From: Kitasatospora sp. MAA19
GTDB lineage: Bacteria > Actinomycetota > Actinomycetes > Streptomycetales > Streptomycetaceae
Length of the DNA stretch: 64,000 nucleotides
NCBI RefSeq assembly: GCF_029894125.1
Contig: NZ_JARXYZ010000001.1
Span: 496,001-560,000, forward strand
Direction of reading: 5' to 3'
In this document: one piece after another, positions 1 through 8,886 of the stretch
How positions within the stretch are numbered: the stretch's first letter is position 1
Layout of the letters: the number at the start of each line of letters is the position of its first letter
Translations under genes and position numbers: made by a program
The notes under the pieces: model-generated
The model's input: the letters and a program-made list of their open reading frames with translations, nothing else
Database searches by the model: none
What the model was told of the DNA's origin: nothing

Positions 1-958
1 CGCCGTACTCCAGGTACGCGGTGGTGTCGGAGTGCAGCAGCAGGTGGCCGTCCTCCAGCGCGATGGCGGGCAGCCGGGAGAGCCAGCTGATGTGGTGCGC
101 CTCCAGGCGGTCCAGGTCGTGCTGCTGGCCGCCGTTGAGCCGCCAGGCGGCGAGGAAGGAGGCGGTGCCGGCGGTGGACTGGACGGGTTCGTCGCCGTAC
201 CTGGCGGCGCCGAGGAAGAGGAGTTCGTGATTGCCCATCAGGGCCCGGCAGTAGCCGCCGGCGGCGGCGGCTTCGGCGGCGAGCTGCATCACGAGGTCGA
301 TGACGCCGATGCCGTCGGGGCCGCGGTCGGTGAAGTCGCCGAGGAACCAGATCCGGGAGCGGCCGGCGGACCAGTGGCCGTCGGCGTCGATCAGGCCCTG
401 GTGGCGCAGCTCGGCGCGCAGCTCCTCCAGGTAGCCGTGCACGTCGCCGACGACGTAGAGCGGGCCGGGGGGCTCGCCGGGGCCGGGGGCCGGGTACGGG
501 TAGGTGGGTGCGGCGGGATCGGGCAGCGGCGGGCCGAGTTCGATGGTCGGCGGGTCGTCGCGGCCGGGGACCTGGAGGGCGGGGGAGGGCTGGTCGGGCA
601 GGGTCGGCTCGTAGCCGGGGTGGTCCTGCTGAGCGAACTCCTGGGCGTGCACGGTGTGGTCCTGGTGGGAGAACTCCTGGCCTGCCGGGGCGTGCGCGGG
701 GTGGTCCTGGGGGGAGAACTCCTGGCCCTGTTCCGGGGCGTGCACGGTGTGGCCCTGGCCGTCGGAGGGCCAGTGTTGTTCCAGGTAGCGGGCGCCGCCG
801 TAGCCGCTGTAGGTCTCCGCCTCGTACGGCGCGCCGCCGTAGCCGGGGGCGGACTCCGGTTCGTAGTAGGTGCCGTAGGGCAGCACGTCGAGGTCCGGCT
901 GGTGGCGGGGGCCTGAGTCGGGGTGTTCAGGCCCGGGGAAGCGGTCCTCGGGTGTCAT
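1..958 (-). CDS. Metallophosphoesterase, C-terminus cut by window edge
   Basis: Starts at the ATG 958-956 and stays open to base 1, so the C-terminal end is missing. The catalytic half shows calcineurin-like metallophosphoesterase motifs in order: GDVHG, GDFTDRG and GNHE, which supply the Asp, His and Asn ligands of a di-metal centre. These enzymes hydrolyse phosphomono- or diesters; the substrate cannot be read here. The first ~140 residues are low-complexity, rich in Pro, Tyr, Glu, Gln and His, and contain a degenerate QEF(S/A)xQDH repeat, so the N-terminus is probably disordered. It lies 114 bp downstream of the lacI-type gene on the same strand. The domain is certain; the role is open. 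Confidence 0.9.
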   Translation of the reverse strand, partial: MTPEDRFPGPEHPDSGPRHQPDLDVLPYGTYYEPESAPGYGGAPYEAETYSGYGGARYLEQHWPSDGQGHTVHAPEQGQEFSPQDHPAHAPAGQEFSHQDHTVHAQEFAQQDHPGYEPTLPDQPSPALQVPGRDDPPTIELGPPLPDPAAPTYPYPAPGPGEPPGPLYVVGDVHGYLEELRAELRHQGLIDADGHWSAGRSRIWFLGDFTDRGPDGIGVIDLVMQLAAEAAAAGGYCRALMGNHELLFLGAARYGDEPVQSTAGTASFLAAWRLNGGQQHDLDRLEAHHISWLSRLPAIALEDGHLLLHSDTTAYLEYG

Positions 959-1072
959 TCGCCCATCATAGGAAGACCACTCTCCCGGCGTCGTCACCTG
1001 GTGGGTATCCAATCCTCCGGAGCGTCAGCCGGGCCGTCCCGCAAGGTCCGTTTTGTCCCGGCTCGGTATGGT

Positions 1073-2230
1073 CTAGACCTCGCCCGGGGGCCGGGGAGGG
1101 CTGACGGTGGTGCGCGGGCTCCGGCGCTGGGAGGACGCGCGGACGATCAGTTCGGTCGGCATCAGGGTGCCCGGCGGCGGGCCGGTGCCGGCGGTGCGGA
1201 AGCGCGGCGGGAAGAGCCGGGCGATGTCGACGCCCGTCCCGGAGTCGACGCCCTCGATGGCGTCGATGAGCAGGTTGACCACGGTGGTGCCGATCCGCCG
1301 GGGCTTGAGGGAGAGCGTGGTGATCGGCGGCTCGGTGGTGGCGTAGACGTCGCTCTCGCTGCAGCAGACCAGCAGCAGGTCGTCGGGGACCCGCAGGCCG
1401 TAGCGGCGGGCGGCGGCGAGCAGGTCGGTGCCGTTGGGGTCGAACAGGCCGTAGACGGCGTCGGGCCGGTCGGGGCGGGCGAGCAGCCGGTCGGCGGCGA
1501 CGGCGCCGGCGGCCGGGTCGTGCGCGGGGTAGGTCTCGTAGACCGGCTCCTGGCCGACCTTGGCGCACCAGCCGAGGTAGGCCTCGGTGGAGAGCCGGGT
1601 GTAGGTGTCGGTGCTGGTGCCGGTGAGCAGGCCGATCCGGCGGGCGCCGGCCTCGGAGAGGTGGTCGAGGATGCCGAGCACGGCGGCCTCGTGGTCGTTG
1701 TCGACCCAGGCGGTGACCGGGCAGTTGCCCGGCTTGCCGTCGCTGACGACCGGGACGCCGGACCGGTACAGCTCGCTGACCAGCGGGTCCTGGTCGGGCG
1801 GGTCGATCACCACGGTGCCGTCCAGGGCGATGTTGCCCCAGACGTCGTGGCGGGAGGAGGCGGGCAGCACCACCAGCGCATAGCCGCGGCCGAGGGCGGC
1901 GCTGGTGGCGGCCCGGGCCATCTCGGCGAAGTACGCGAACTCGGTGAAGGTGAACGGTTCCTCGCCGTAGGTCGTGACGGTCAGCCCGATCAGGCCGGAC
2001 CGTCCGGTGCGCAGGGTGCGGGCGGCTGCCGAGGGGCGGTAGCCGAGGCGCTCGGCGACCTCGCGCACCCGGCTGCGGGTCTCGTCGGGCAGGCGGCCCT
2101 TTCCGTTCAGCGCGTCGGAGACGGTGGTGATCGACACTCCGGCGGCTGCTGCCACATCCCGGATGCCGGCCCGCTCCAGACGCCGTGAGGTGGTGGGACG
2201 CCGACCGCTCTGGTTGGCTGCTGCTGTCAT
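1073..2230 (-). CDS. LacI-family transcriptional regulator
   Basis: A 385-residue protein with an N-terminal LacI helix-turn-helix (GIRDVAAAAGVSITTVSDAL, about residues 22-41) followed by the hinge segment and a periplasmic-binding-protein-like effector domain to about residue 350. Family members are usually repressors relieved or activated by a sugar or nucleoside. I chose the ATG at 2230 because the LacI HTH normally begins 10-25 residues after the start; the frame continues upstream to 2410 but that part has no homology. It is divergent from the hisC-type gene at 2670, with a repeat-rich 440-bp spacer. No sugar transporter is adjacent, so its target cannot be named. Confidence 0.92.
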   Translation of the reverse strand: MTAAANQSGRRPTTSRRLERAGIRDVAAAAGVSITTVSDALNGKGRLPDETRSRVREVAERLGYRPSAAARTLRTGRSGLIGLTVTTYGEEPFTFTEFAYFAEMARAATSAALGRGYALVVLPASSRHDVWGNIALDGTVVIDPPDQDPLVSELYRSGVPVVSDGKPGNCPVTAWVDNDHEAAVLGILDHLSEAGARRIGLLTGTSTDTYTRLSTEAYLGWCAKVGQEPVYETYPAHDPAAGAVAADRLLARPDRPDAVYGLFDPNGTDLLAAARRYGLRVPDDLLLVCCSESDVYATTEPPITTLSLKPRRIGTTVVNLLIDAIEGVDSGTGVDIARLFPPRFRTAGTGPPPGTLMPTELIVRASSQRRSPRTTVSPPRPPGEV

Positions 2231-2407
2231 GGCGGACCGATCGTATGGCTCCTGACAAGGGTCTGTGACCGGCGCATCGGGAGCCCTTGGAGATACGTTT
2301 CTCCAAGAGTGAGCCGGGGTGCGCCCCTTCGATACCCGCACGAAACCAGCCTTCTTACCTCTGACATGTGCCAAAGGAACCCGGCAGAATGGCTGATCTG
2401 CACTCGT

Positions 2408-2473
2408 CACCCGACCGGGTATCTCACCCCTACGGGTGAGGGTGGTCGGTATCGTTCAAGGCACCCGACCGGG
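2408..2473. promoter_or_regulatory. Inverted repeat flanked by direct repeats in the lacI/hisC spacer
   Basis: A 7-bp stem CTCACCC (2423-2429) / GGGTGAG (2434-2440) with a 4-nt loop is nested inside outer CCGACC / GGTCGG arms. The 12-mer CACCCGACCGGG occurs on both sides (2408-2419 and 2462-2473). Both the symmetry and the direct repeat are visible in the sequence. The element sits in the divergent spacer, so it may be an operator for the LacI protein or a leader structure for hisC; neither is demonstrated. Confidence 0.45.
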
Positions 2474-2543
2474 GTGGTCCGGGCGCGTTCCGAGAGTCCG
2501 GGCACGGTGGCGATCCCACGGGTGGCGGGGCGATCGCACCAGA

Positions 2544-2645
2544 GCATCGCATCGGGCACTGGAGCATCGCACCGGGGCATCGCACCGGGGCATCGGCACC
2601 GGAGCACCGGTACCGGGGCATCGGCACCGGAGCACCGCACCGGAG
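2544..2645 (+). repeat. Short tandem repeats just upstream of the hisC-type gene
   Basis: About seven degenerate 13-15 bp units of the form GCATCG(G)CACCGG(G/A)G run head to tail and end 24 bp before the GTG start at 2670. They can be read in frame with hisC, but there is no ribosome-binding site for a longer protein and the translation is Arg/His/Gly-rich, so I treat the tract as untranslated leader DNA. Confidence 0.7.
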
Positions 2646-2669
2646 AGAGCATCGAGAAGGAGTAGGACC

Positions 2670-3752
2670 GTGACTGGTACTGGTACGTCAGCGCAGGGCC
2701 CGCGGCTGCGGCCGAACCTGGACGGCATCCCCACCTACAAGCCCGGCAAGCCGGCCGGCGCCGACGCCTACAAGCTGTCCTCCAACGAGAACCCCTACGA
2801 CCCGCTGCCCGGCGTGCTGGAGGCGGCGGTCGCCGCGGCCGGCTCGCTCAACCGCTACCCGGACATGGCGGTCGGCGAGTTGACCGAGGTGCTGGCCGAG
2901 CGCTTCGGCGTGCCCGTCGAGCACATCGCCACCGGCACCGGCTCGGTCGGCGTCGCCCAGTCGCTGATCCTCGCCACGGCCGGCCCCGGCGACGAGGTGG
3001 TCTTCGCCTGGCGCTCCTTCGAGGCGTACCCGATCATCACCCAGGTCGCCGGCGCCACCCCCGTCCCGGTGCCGATCACCGAGGCGGGCGACCACGACCT
3101 GGACGCGATGCTCGCCGCGATCACCCCGAGGACCCGGCTGGTCTTCGTCTGCAACCCCAACAACCCCACCGGCAACGTGATCCACCGCGCCGAGCTGGAG
3201 CGCTTCCTGGACGCCGTCCCGGCCGATGTCCTGGTGGTCGTCGACGAGGCGTACATCGAGTTCATCCGCGACCCCGAGGTGCCCAACGGCGTCGACCTCT
3301 ACCGGAACCGCCCGAACGTCTGCGTGCTGCGCACCTTCTCCAAGGCGTACGGCCTCGCGGGCATGCGGGTCGGCTTCGCGATCGCGCACGAGCCGGTGGC
3401 GAACGCGCTGCGCAAGACCGCCGTCCCGTTCGGCGTCAACCAGCTCGCCCAGAACGCCGCCGTCGCCTCGCTGCGCGCCGAGCAGGCGCTGCTGGAGCGG
3501 GTGGACGCGCTGGTCGAGGAGCGCGCCCGGGTGGTGGCCGGGCTGCGCGCCCAGGGTTGGGAGATCCCGGACTCGCAGGCCAACTTCGTCTGGCTGGGCC
3601 TCGGCGAGCGCTCCCAGGAGTTCGCCGCCGCGTGCGCCGAGGCCGGGGTGATCGTCCGGCCGTTCCCGGAGGGCGTCCGGATCTCGATCGGCGAGGCCGA
3701 GGGCAACTCGATCTTCCTCTCGGTGGCCGAGGCGTTCCGCAAGACGCTCTGA
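2670..3752 (+). CDS. hisC: Histidinol-phosphate aminotransferase family (class I/II)
   Basis: A PLP-dependent transaminase of 360 residues, the usual length of HisC. The PLP-binding lysine is Lys225 in [15 protein letters not shown], and the NPNNPTG cofactor loop and the SSNENPY N-terminal motif are also present. HisC exchanges amino groups between histidinol phosphate or aromatic amino acids and 2-oxoacids. No other his genes are adjacent, so this is probably the stand-alone paralogue, which often acts as an aromatic aminotransferase; that is inference. The GTG at 2670 is preceded by GAAGGAG at good spacing, whereas the open frame upstream is repeat DNA. A strong hairpin terminator follows. 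Confidence 0.93.
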   Translation: MTGTGTSAQGPRLRPNLDGIPTYKPGKPAGADAYKLSSNENPYDPLPGVLEAAVAAAGSLNRYPDMAVGELTEVLAERFGVPVEHIATGTGSVGVAQSLILATAGPGDEVVFAWRSFEAYPIITQVAGATPVPVPITEAGDHDLDAMLAAITPRTRLVFVCNPNNPTGNVIHRAELERFLDAVPADVLVVVDEAYIEFIRDPEVPNGVDLYRNRPNVCVLRTFSKAYGLAGMRVGFAIAHEPVANALRKTAVPFGVNQLAQNAAVASLRAEQALLERVDALVEERARVVAGLRAQGWEIPDSQANFVWLGLGERSQEFAAACAEAGVIVRPFPEGVRISIGEAEGNSIFLSVAEAFRKTL

Positions 3753-3765
3753 CCCCTCCCGTTTC

Positions 3766-3799
3766 CGCCGGGGCGCACCGTTCGCGGTGCGCCCCGGCG
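3766..3799 (+). terminator. Hairpin terminator after hisC
   Basis: A perfect 15-bp GC stem with a TTCG tetraloop (arms 3766-3780 and 3785-3799) begins 13 bp after the hisC stop codon. No long T-run follows, which is typical of high-GC actinobacterial terminators. Confidence 0.8.
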
Positions 3800-4015
3800 G
3801 CGTTTCCGGGGTCTTCGGTGGTGGGGCCCGGGGTGCTGCCGGATGGCTGGGGATCCCTGGGAGCCCGCTGGGAGTTCGGCCAACGACTGCCCACGGCGCG
3901 GCCAAGGTGCCCGCGTGAACGGGGCGGTATATCCGGAATGCCCTGATCCGCTCGGTCAGTCTTCTCCCAGCCCGCGCCCAGGGCTCCGCAAGAGCGCCCA
4001 GGAAAGCTGTCCGGC

Positions 4016-5404
4016 ATGAAGGTGCTCCCGCGACGGCGAGGCGTCGTCCTCGTCAACTCCGCGCTCGGCGTGGCTCTCCTGGGCGGTGCCGCCCTGGTGT
4101 ACGCCACCGTGAACGGCGGCACCAGTGCCGCCGCAGGCAAGACCCCGGTCCGGACCGCGACCGTGGCCAAGGGAACGGTCCTGGCCACCGTGTCCGGAAC
4201 CGGCACCCTGGTCTCACCGACCGACGCGGCCCAGGACTTCGCCACCGGCGGCCGGCTCACCTCGGTCAAGGTCGCGGTCGGGGACGCCGTGAAGAAGGGC
4301 CAGGTGCTCGCCACCGTCGACACCACGGCCGCCCAGCAGCAGGTGGACGCCGCCCAGGCGGCCCTCACCACGGCCAACGCCAACCTCACCAAGGCCCAGA
4401 CCGGCGTCACCACCACGACCACCGAGCCGCTGCCGGGTGCGACCTCCGGCGCCGGCGGCAACGGCGGTGGTGGGGAACGCGGAGCGGGCGCGAACAGCAC
4501 GCCCGCTCCGCAGACCACCACCATCACCACCACCAAGGTCGACGACGCGGCCGTCGCCCAGGCCCAGCAGCAGGTCGCCACCGCGCAGACCACCCTCGCC
4601 AACGCCCAGGCGGCGCTGACCGGCACCACCCTGACCGCCTCGGTGGACGGCACCGTCGCGGCCGTCTCGGCGAAGGTCGGCGACACCGTCGGCAGCGGCG
4701 GCTCGTCCGGCTCCTCCGGCTCCACCGGGACGGCCGCCAAGTCGAGCACCGGCAGCACCGGTTCGAGCGGTACGCCGAGCGGCTTCATCGTGCTGACCAA
4801 CCCGACCGGGATGCAGGTCACCGCCAACTTCTCCGAGCTGGACTCGCTCAAGCTCAAGAAGGGCGAGGCGGCCACCGTCACCCTGAACGCGCAGTCCGAC
4901 ACCAAGCTCAACGCCACCGTCCTGTCGGTCAGTTCGCTGCCCAGCAGCAGCGGCGGCAGCGCCGGATCGACGGCCGTCCAGTACGCCGCCACGCTGCAAC
5001 TCGGCGGCGACACCAGCACGCTGCGCACCGGCCTCAGCGCCACCGTCCAGGTGATCACCGGCGAGGCGGACAGCGCGCTCTCGCTGCCCACCTCCGCGCT
5101 CTCCGGCACCGGCACCAGCCGCACCGCGACCGTGGTGCACCCGGACGGCTCCAGCGAGCGGGTCACCGTCGGGGTCGGCGTCGAGGGCGACAGCACGGTG
5201 CAGGTGCTCTCCGGGCTGAAGGAGGGCGACAAGGTCGAACTCCCCACCACCAGCGGCGGCAACGGCTTCCCGAACGCCTCCTTCCCGGGCCTCGGCGGCG
5301 CGGGCGGCGGCCGGGGCGGCGGGGCCGGCGGCGGCCTGGCGGGCGTCGGTGGCGGTGGCGGTGGCAACGGCGGCGGCGGGGCCGGCCGGGGCGGTAAGGG
5401 CTGA
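4016..5404 (+). CDS. Efflux periplasmic adaptor (MacA/HlyD-like fusion protein)
   Basis: A 462-residue protein with an N-terminal membrane anchor (about residues 10-32), two half-lipoyl segments (GGRLTSVKVAVGDAVKKGQV and TASVDGTVAAVSAKVGDTVG) that bracket an Ala/Gln-rich coiled-coil hairpin, then beta-barrel sequence. This is the membrane-fusion-protein layout of MacA/HlyD. It should link the ATPase and permease encoded next to extracytoplasmic export. Two Ser/Gly/Thr-rich linkers and a Gly-rich tail (about 415-462) are unusual additions. The stop lies 2 bp before the next start, so it is first in a tight operon. Substrate unknown. Confidence 0.85.
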   Translation: MKVLPRRRGVVLVNSALGVALLGGAALVYATVNGGTSAAAGKTPVRTATVAKGTVLATVSGTGTLVSPTDAAQDFATGGRLTSVKVAVGDAVKKGQVLATVDTTAAQQQVDAAQAALTTANANLTKAQTGVTTTTTEPLPGATSGAGGNGGGGERGAGANSTPAPQTTTITTTKVDDAAVAQAQQQVATAQTTLANAQAALTGTTLTASVDGTVAAVSAKVGDTVGSGGSSGSSGSTGTAAKSSTGSTGSSGTPSGFIVLTNPTGMQVTANFSELDSLKLKKGEAATVTLNAQSDTKLNATVLSVSSLPSSSGGSAGSTAVQYAATLQLGGDTSTLRTGLSATVQVITGEADSALSLPTSALSGTGTSRTATVVHPDGSSERVTVGVGVEGDSTVQVLSGLKEGDKVELPTTSGGNGFPNASFPGLGGAGGGRGGGAGGGLAGVGGGGGGNGGGGAGRGGKG

Positions 5405-5406
5405 GC

Positions 5407-6210
5407 ATGCGTCACGTCATCGACAAGCGCGTCCCGGCGGCGCCCCCGCCGGTCATCCAGCTGCGCCGGATCACCAAGGCGTACGGGCACGGCGACGCCG
5501 TCGTGCACGCGCTGCACGGCCCGGAGGACCCGGCCACCGGCGGCCCGCTCGGCGTCAGCCTGGACATCGAGCAGGGCGACTTCGTCGCGGTGATGGGCAG
5601 CTCCGGCTCCGGGAAGTCCACCCTGATGAACATCCTCGGCTGCCTGGACGTCCCGACCGCCGGCCGCTACCTGCTGGACGGCATCGACGTCGGCCACCTC
5701 GACGAGGGGCAGCTCGCGTTGGTCCGCAACCGCAAGATCGGCTTCGTCTTCCAGTCCTTCAACCTGATCCCGCGCACCACCGCGCTCGCCCAGGTCGAGC
5801 TGCCGCTCGCCTACGCGGGCGTCCGGGCCGCCGAACGGCGCCGCCGGGCCCTGGCCGCGCTCTCGCTGGTCGGCCTCGCCGAGCGCGCCGGGCACCGGCC
5901 CAACCAGCTCTCCGGCGGCCAGCAGCAGCGTGTCGCGGTGGCCCGGGCGCTGGTCACCGCGCCCGCGATGCTGCTCGCCGACGAACCGACCGGCAACCTG
6001 GACAGCCGCTCCACCGAGGAGGTGCTCGACCTCGTCGACGCGCTCAACGCCACCGGCCGCACGGTCGTCCTGATCACCCACGAGGACGAGGTCGCGCGGC
6101 ACGCCAAGCGGGTGCTGCGGCTGGTCGACGGCCGGATCGTCGACGACGTCCGGCAGGCCCCGGTGGACGGGCCGCCGCCGCTGCTGCGCGACCTGGGGGT
6201 GACGGCGTGA
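5407..6210 (+). CDS. ABC transporter ATP-binding protein, MacB/LolD type
   Basis: A 267-residue ATPase with Walker A GSSGSGKST (about 64-72), Q-loop (FVFQSFNLIPRTTA), signature LSGGQQQRVAVARAL, Walker B MLLADEPTGNLD and H-loop ITHED. The LSGGQQQR plus DEPTGNLDS combination is characteristic of MacB/LolD/FtsE-like ATPases. A roughly 10-residue insert (HGPEDPATGG) precedes the first half of the nucleotide-binding fold. It overlaps the permease start by 4 nt (GTGA), which indicates translational coupling, and it powers the 4-gene exporter. Confidence 0.93.
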   Translation: MRHVIDKRVPAAPPPVIQLRRITKAYGHGDAVVHALHGPEDPATGGPLGVSLDIEQGDFVAVMGSSGSGKSTLMNILGCLDVPTAGRYLLDGIDVGHLDEGQLALVRNRKIGFVFQSFNLIPRTTALAQVELPLAYAGVRAAERRRRALAALSLVGLAERAGHRPNQLSGGQQQRVAVARALVTAPAMLLADEPTGNLDSRSTEEVLDLVDALNATGRTVVLITHEDEVARHAKRVLRLVDGRIVDDVRQAPVDGPPPLLRDLGVTA

Positions 6211-7418
6211 TCCTCTGGCAGATGCTCCGCTTCGCGGCGGGCGGCCTGGCCGCCAACAAGGTGCGCTCGGCGCTCACCATGCTCGGGGTGCTGATCGGCG
6301 TCGCCTCGGTGATCCTGCTGCTGGCCGTCGGCAACGGCTCCTCGGTCGCGGTCAAGGAGTCGATCACCTCGCTCGGCACCAACTCGCTCACCGTCAGCGC
6401 CGGTTCGGCGTACGGCGGGGCGCGCGGCGCCGGCTCGGCGAAGAAGCTCACGGTCGCCGACGCCAAGGCGCTGGCCGCCGACACCGACTCGACCGCGATC
6501 AGGTCGGTCGCCCCGGTGGTCACCACCAGCGGCACCGCGCTGTACGGGGACATCTCATACAGCCCCGGCTCGATCGTCGGCACCTACCCGGCGTACTTCG
6601 AGACCGCCAACCAGAAGGTCGCGCACGGCGAGTACTTCACCGACGACGACGTGCTCGGCTCGCGCAAGGTCGCGGTGCTCGGCGCCACCACCGCCAAGCA
6701 GCTGTTCGCCACCGAGGACCCGGTCGGCAAGCGGATCGTCCTCGGCGGGACCCCGTTCACCGTGGTCGGCGTGCTGGAGGCCAAGGGCGGGACGGGCTTC
6801 ACCGACCCCGACGACGTGGTGATCGCCCCGCTGCCCACCGTGCAGAACGTGTTCACCGGGTTCGGCCCGGTCAACCAGATCCTGGTGCAGGCCAACTCGG
6901 CCGACACCACGACCGCGGCCCAGGCAGAGGTCACCCGGGTGCTGCTCGGCACCCACGCGATCACCGACCCGACCAAGGCCGACTTCCGGATCACCAACCA
7001 GGCCTCGCTGCTCACCGCCCGGGAGAGCACCACCAAGACCTTCACGGTGCTGCTCGGCGCGGTCGCGGCGATCTCGCTGCTGGTCGGCGGGATCGGCATC
7101 ACCAACATCATGCTGGTCACGGTCACCGAGCGGACCAGGGAGATCGGCATCCGCAAGGCGCTCGGCGCCCCGCGCGCGGTGATCCTCGGGCAGTTCCTGA
7201 CCGAGTCCACCCTGCTCTCGGTGCTCGGCGCCGGGCTGGGGGTGGCCGTCGGGATCGCCGGCTCGCACTTCAGCATCGTCGGCATCAAGCCGGTGGTGAT
7301 CCCCGAGTCCGTGCTCGGCGCGTTCGGCATCGCCGTCGCCATCGGGCTGTTCTTCGGCAGCTACCCCGCCAACCGGGCCGCCTCGCTGCGGCCGATCGAC
7401 GCCCTCCGGCACGAGTAG
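6207..7418 (+). CDS. ABC transporter permease, MacB/FtsX type
   Basis: A 403-residue protein starting at the GTG that overlaps the ATPase stop. One membrane segment near residues 15-45 (SALTMLGVLIGVASVILLLAV) is followed by a large extracytoplasmic MacB core domain and then three C-terminal segments (about 275-400). The conserved ERTREIGIRKALGAP coupling motif lies before the last two segments. This is the mechanotransmission-type permease rather than a channel-type importer. It works with the ATPase and adaptor encoded upstream. Confidence 0.92.
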   Translation: MILWQMLRFAAGGLAANKVRSALTMLGVLIGVASVILLLAVGNGSSVAVKESITSLGTNSLTVSAGSAYGGARGAGSAKKLTVADAKALAADTDSTAIRSVAPVVTTSGTALYGDISYSPGSIVGTYPAYFETANQKVAHGEYFTDDDVLGSRKVAVLGATTAKQLFATEDPVGKRIVLGGTPFTVVGVLEAKGGTGFTDPDDVVIAPLPTVQNVFTGFGPVNQILVQANSADTTTAAQAEVTRVLLGTHAITDPTKADFRITNQASLLTARESTTKTFTVLLGAVAAISLLVGGIGITNIMLVTVTERTREIGIRKALGAPRAVILGQFLTESTLLSVLGAGLGVAVGIAGSHFSIVGIKPVVIPESVLGAFGIAVAIGLFFGSYPANRAASLRPIDALRHE

Positions 7419-7426
7419 GACCTTCC

Positions 7427-8074
7427 ATGAGTCAAGAGATCGCGACGGTCAGCAGCCCGGCCGAGCAGGTCGCGCTGCTCGCCACCCCGCCGGACGCCCG
7501 GGACGTCACCGCCGAACTGGCCGCGCCGCCGCGCCGCAAGCTGCCGTGGCTCTCGCTGGTCCTGGCCGGCGGTGTGATCGCCACGGGCGCGTTCGCGGGC
7601 GGCGTCTGGTACCAGCAGGGGCAGGGTTCCAGCGGGAAGTCCTCCCGGCCCGCCGCTGCCGCTGCCGCCGGTGCTGCTCAGCGTCCCGCCTCCGGGTACG
7701 GGCAGGGCGGCGGCGGGCAGAACGGCTCGCGCCGTGGGGGTGGCCAGGGGCAGGGCAGTGCTCAGGGCCAGGGCGGCCAGCCCGGCTTCACCCGGGGCAC
7801 GGTCAAGGCCGTCGACGGCAGCACCGTCTACCTCACCGACGCCAACGGCAACACCGTCAAGGTCACCACCGGCGACGCGACGAAGGTCCAGCTCAACAAG
7901 GACGGCAAGGTCACCGACCTGCAGCCCGGGCAGAGCGTGACCGTCGTCGGCACCCCCGACGCCAACGGCGGCTACGCGGCCAGTCAGCTCGTCGAAGGCG
8001 CGGCCGCTGGCGGGGGCGGGTTCGGTGGCGGCTTCGGCGGTGCGGGCGGCGCCAGGAACTCGTCCGGAGGCTGA
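7427..8074 (+). CDS. Membrane-anchored DUF5666-like protein of the efflux operon
   Basis: A 215-residue protein: cytoplasmic N-terminus, one membrane segment (about 44-63, LSLVLAGGVIATGAFAGGVW), a Gln/Gly/Ser-rich linker, then a small beta domain (about 122-190; GTVKAVDGSTVYLTDANGNT ... LQPGQSVTVVGTPDANG) that looks like DUF5666/OB-type repeats, and a Gly-rich tail. It begins 8 bp after the permease stop and is followed by a terminator, so it is last in the operon. It may be an accessory extracytoplasmic subunit of the exporter; no function is established. Confidence 0.75.
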   Translation: MSQEIATVSSPAEQVALLATPPDARDVTAELAAPPRRKLPWLSLVLAGGVIATGAFAGGVWYQQGQGSSGKSSRPAAAAAAGAAQRPASGYGQGGGGQNGSRRGGGQGQGSAQGQGGQPGFTRGTVKAVDGSTVYLTDANGNTVKVTTGDATKVQLNKDGKVTDLQPGQSVTVVGTPDANGGYAASQLVEGAAAGGGGFGGGFGGAGGARNSSGG

Positions 8075-8098
8075 CCCCGCAGCCCCGGACGCCCGCGA

Positions 8099-8127
8099 GG
8101 CCCTCGCCCATCCCTGGGGCGAGGGCC
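8099..8127 (+). terminator. Hairpin terminator ending the efflux operon
   Basis: An 11-bp perfect stem (8099-8109 / 8117-8127) with a 7-nt loop sits 25 bp after the stop of the last efflux gene and 12 bp before the stop of the convergent small gene, so it may act in both directions. Confidence 0.75.
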
Positions 8128-8138
8128 TTCGCATGTGC

Positions 8139-8261
8139 TCAGCGCTGTTCGTCGCGGTCGTCGGGGCGCGGCATCCTGAGCGTCGCGATCACACCGAGGG
8201 CCACGATGACGATCGCGAGCGCGAGCAGGAAGACGAGGGCCGCACCGACCAGGAAGCTCAT
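8139..8261 (-). CDS. Small single-pass membrane protein (40 aa)
   Basis: A 40-residue protein with a hydrophobic segment (about residues 3-28, SFLVGAALVFLLALAIVIVA) and a charged tail PRPDDRDEQR. Its ATG at 8261 overlaps the stop of the upstream gene, which is the main reason to believe it is translated. No family recognised. Confidence 0.55.
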   Translation of the reverse strand: MSFLVGAALVFLLALAIVIVALGVIATLRMPRPDDRDEQR

Positions 8262-8515
8262 CACCCCCACGCCTCGTTCCGTTCGGCGTCGCGGAGCAGG
8301 TGGAGGAGGTTGAGCAGAGTGCTCACGGGGGCGTTGCCGAAGTCGACGAGGATCCGGCCGTCGAGGGTGGTCTCGTGGGGGAAGGCGGAACCCCAGAGGA
8401 GGCCGTAGGAGCGTCCGCGCCGGTGCACCTCGCCGAGCAGGGCGATGAGTTGGGGCTGGGTGTAGTCGCGCATCCGGGGGTCGTCCGGCGCGATGGGTTC
8501 GCGGGCGGTGCTCAC
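8261..8515 (-). CDS. Small conserved-looking protein, unknown (84 aa)
   Basis: An 84-residue soluble protein with no recognised domain; it has a hydrophobic patch near residues 63-72 (VSTLLNLLHLLRD). Coding is supported by codon bias and by overlapping stop/start junctions on both sides (4 nt with the ATPase gene upstream, 1 nt with the 40-residue gene downstream). These three genes form one minus-strand operon, so its function is likely connected with the regulatory ATPase. Confidence 0.6.
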   Translation of the reverse strand: MSTAREPIAPDDPRMRDYTQPQLIALLGEVHRRGRSYGLLWGSAFPHETTLDGRILVDFGNAPVSTLLNLLHLLRDAERNEAWG

Positions 8516-8886
8516 GCGGCGGAGTCCAGCTCATACCAGACGATTTTGCCGCGCTTCTGGGGGTCCACGCCCCAGCGGTGGGTGAGGCCTTCGATGAGCT
8601 GGAGGCCTCGGCCGGTCTCGGCGGTGCCGGCGGGGGTCTGCTCCTGGGGGATCGCGTCGTTCTCGTCCGAGACGCAGACCCGGAGGGTGCAGCCGAGGAG
8701 GGAGAAGTAGACGACGGGCGCGGGGGTGGCGCCGTGGCGCCAGGCGTTGACGAGCAGCTCGGAGAGGGCGAGTTCGGCGTTGAAGATGGTCTCGGGGTCC
8801 CAGCCGGAGCGGGTCAGGGCGTCCCGGAGGGCCTGTCGGGTGAGGGTGAGCGAGGGGGTGTTGCGGGTGCACACGGGAACCTCCAT
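8512..8886 (-). CDS. Anti-sigma-like ATP-binding regulator (HATPase_c)
   Basis: A 124-residue single GHKL ATPase domain. The N-box ELALSELLVNAWRHG and the G1/G2 region (VSDEND ... GRGLQLIEGL) are clear. Such stand-alone domains are RsbW/SpoIIAB-like serine kinases or anti-sigma factors; streptomycetes carry many, often beside an XRE-DUF5753 gene and a DUF397 gene, as here. The ATG at 8886 is chosen because the fold begins about 10 residues later; the open frame extends to 9381 without homology. It is divergent from the XRE gene. Confidence 0.85.
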   Translation of the reverse strand: MEVPVCTRNTPSLTLTRQALRDALTRSGWDPETIFNAELALSELLVNAWRHGATPAPVVYFSLLGCTLRVCVSDENDAIPQEQTPAGTAETGRGLQLIEGLTHRWGVDPQKRGKIVWYELDSAA

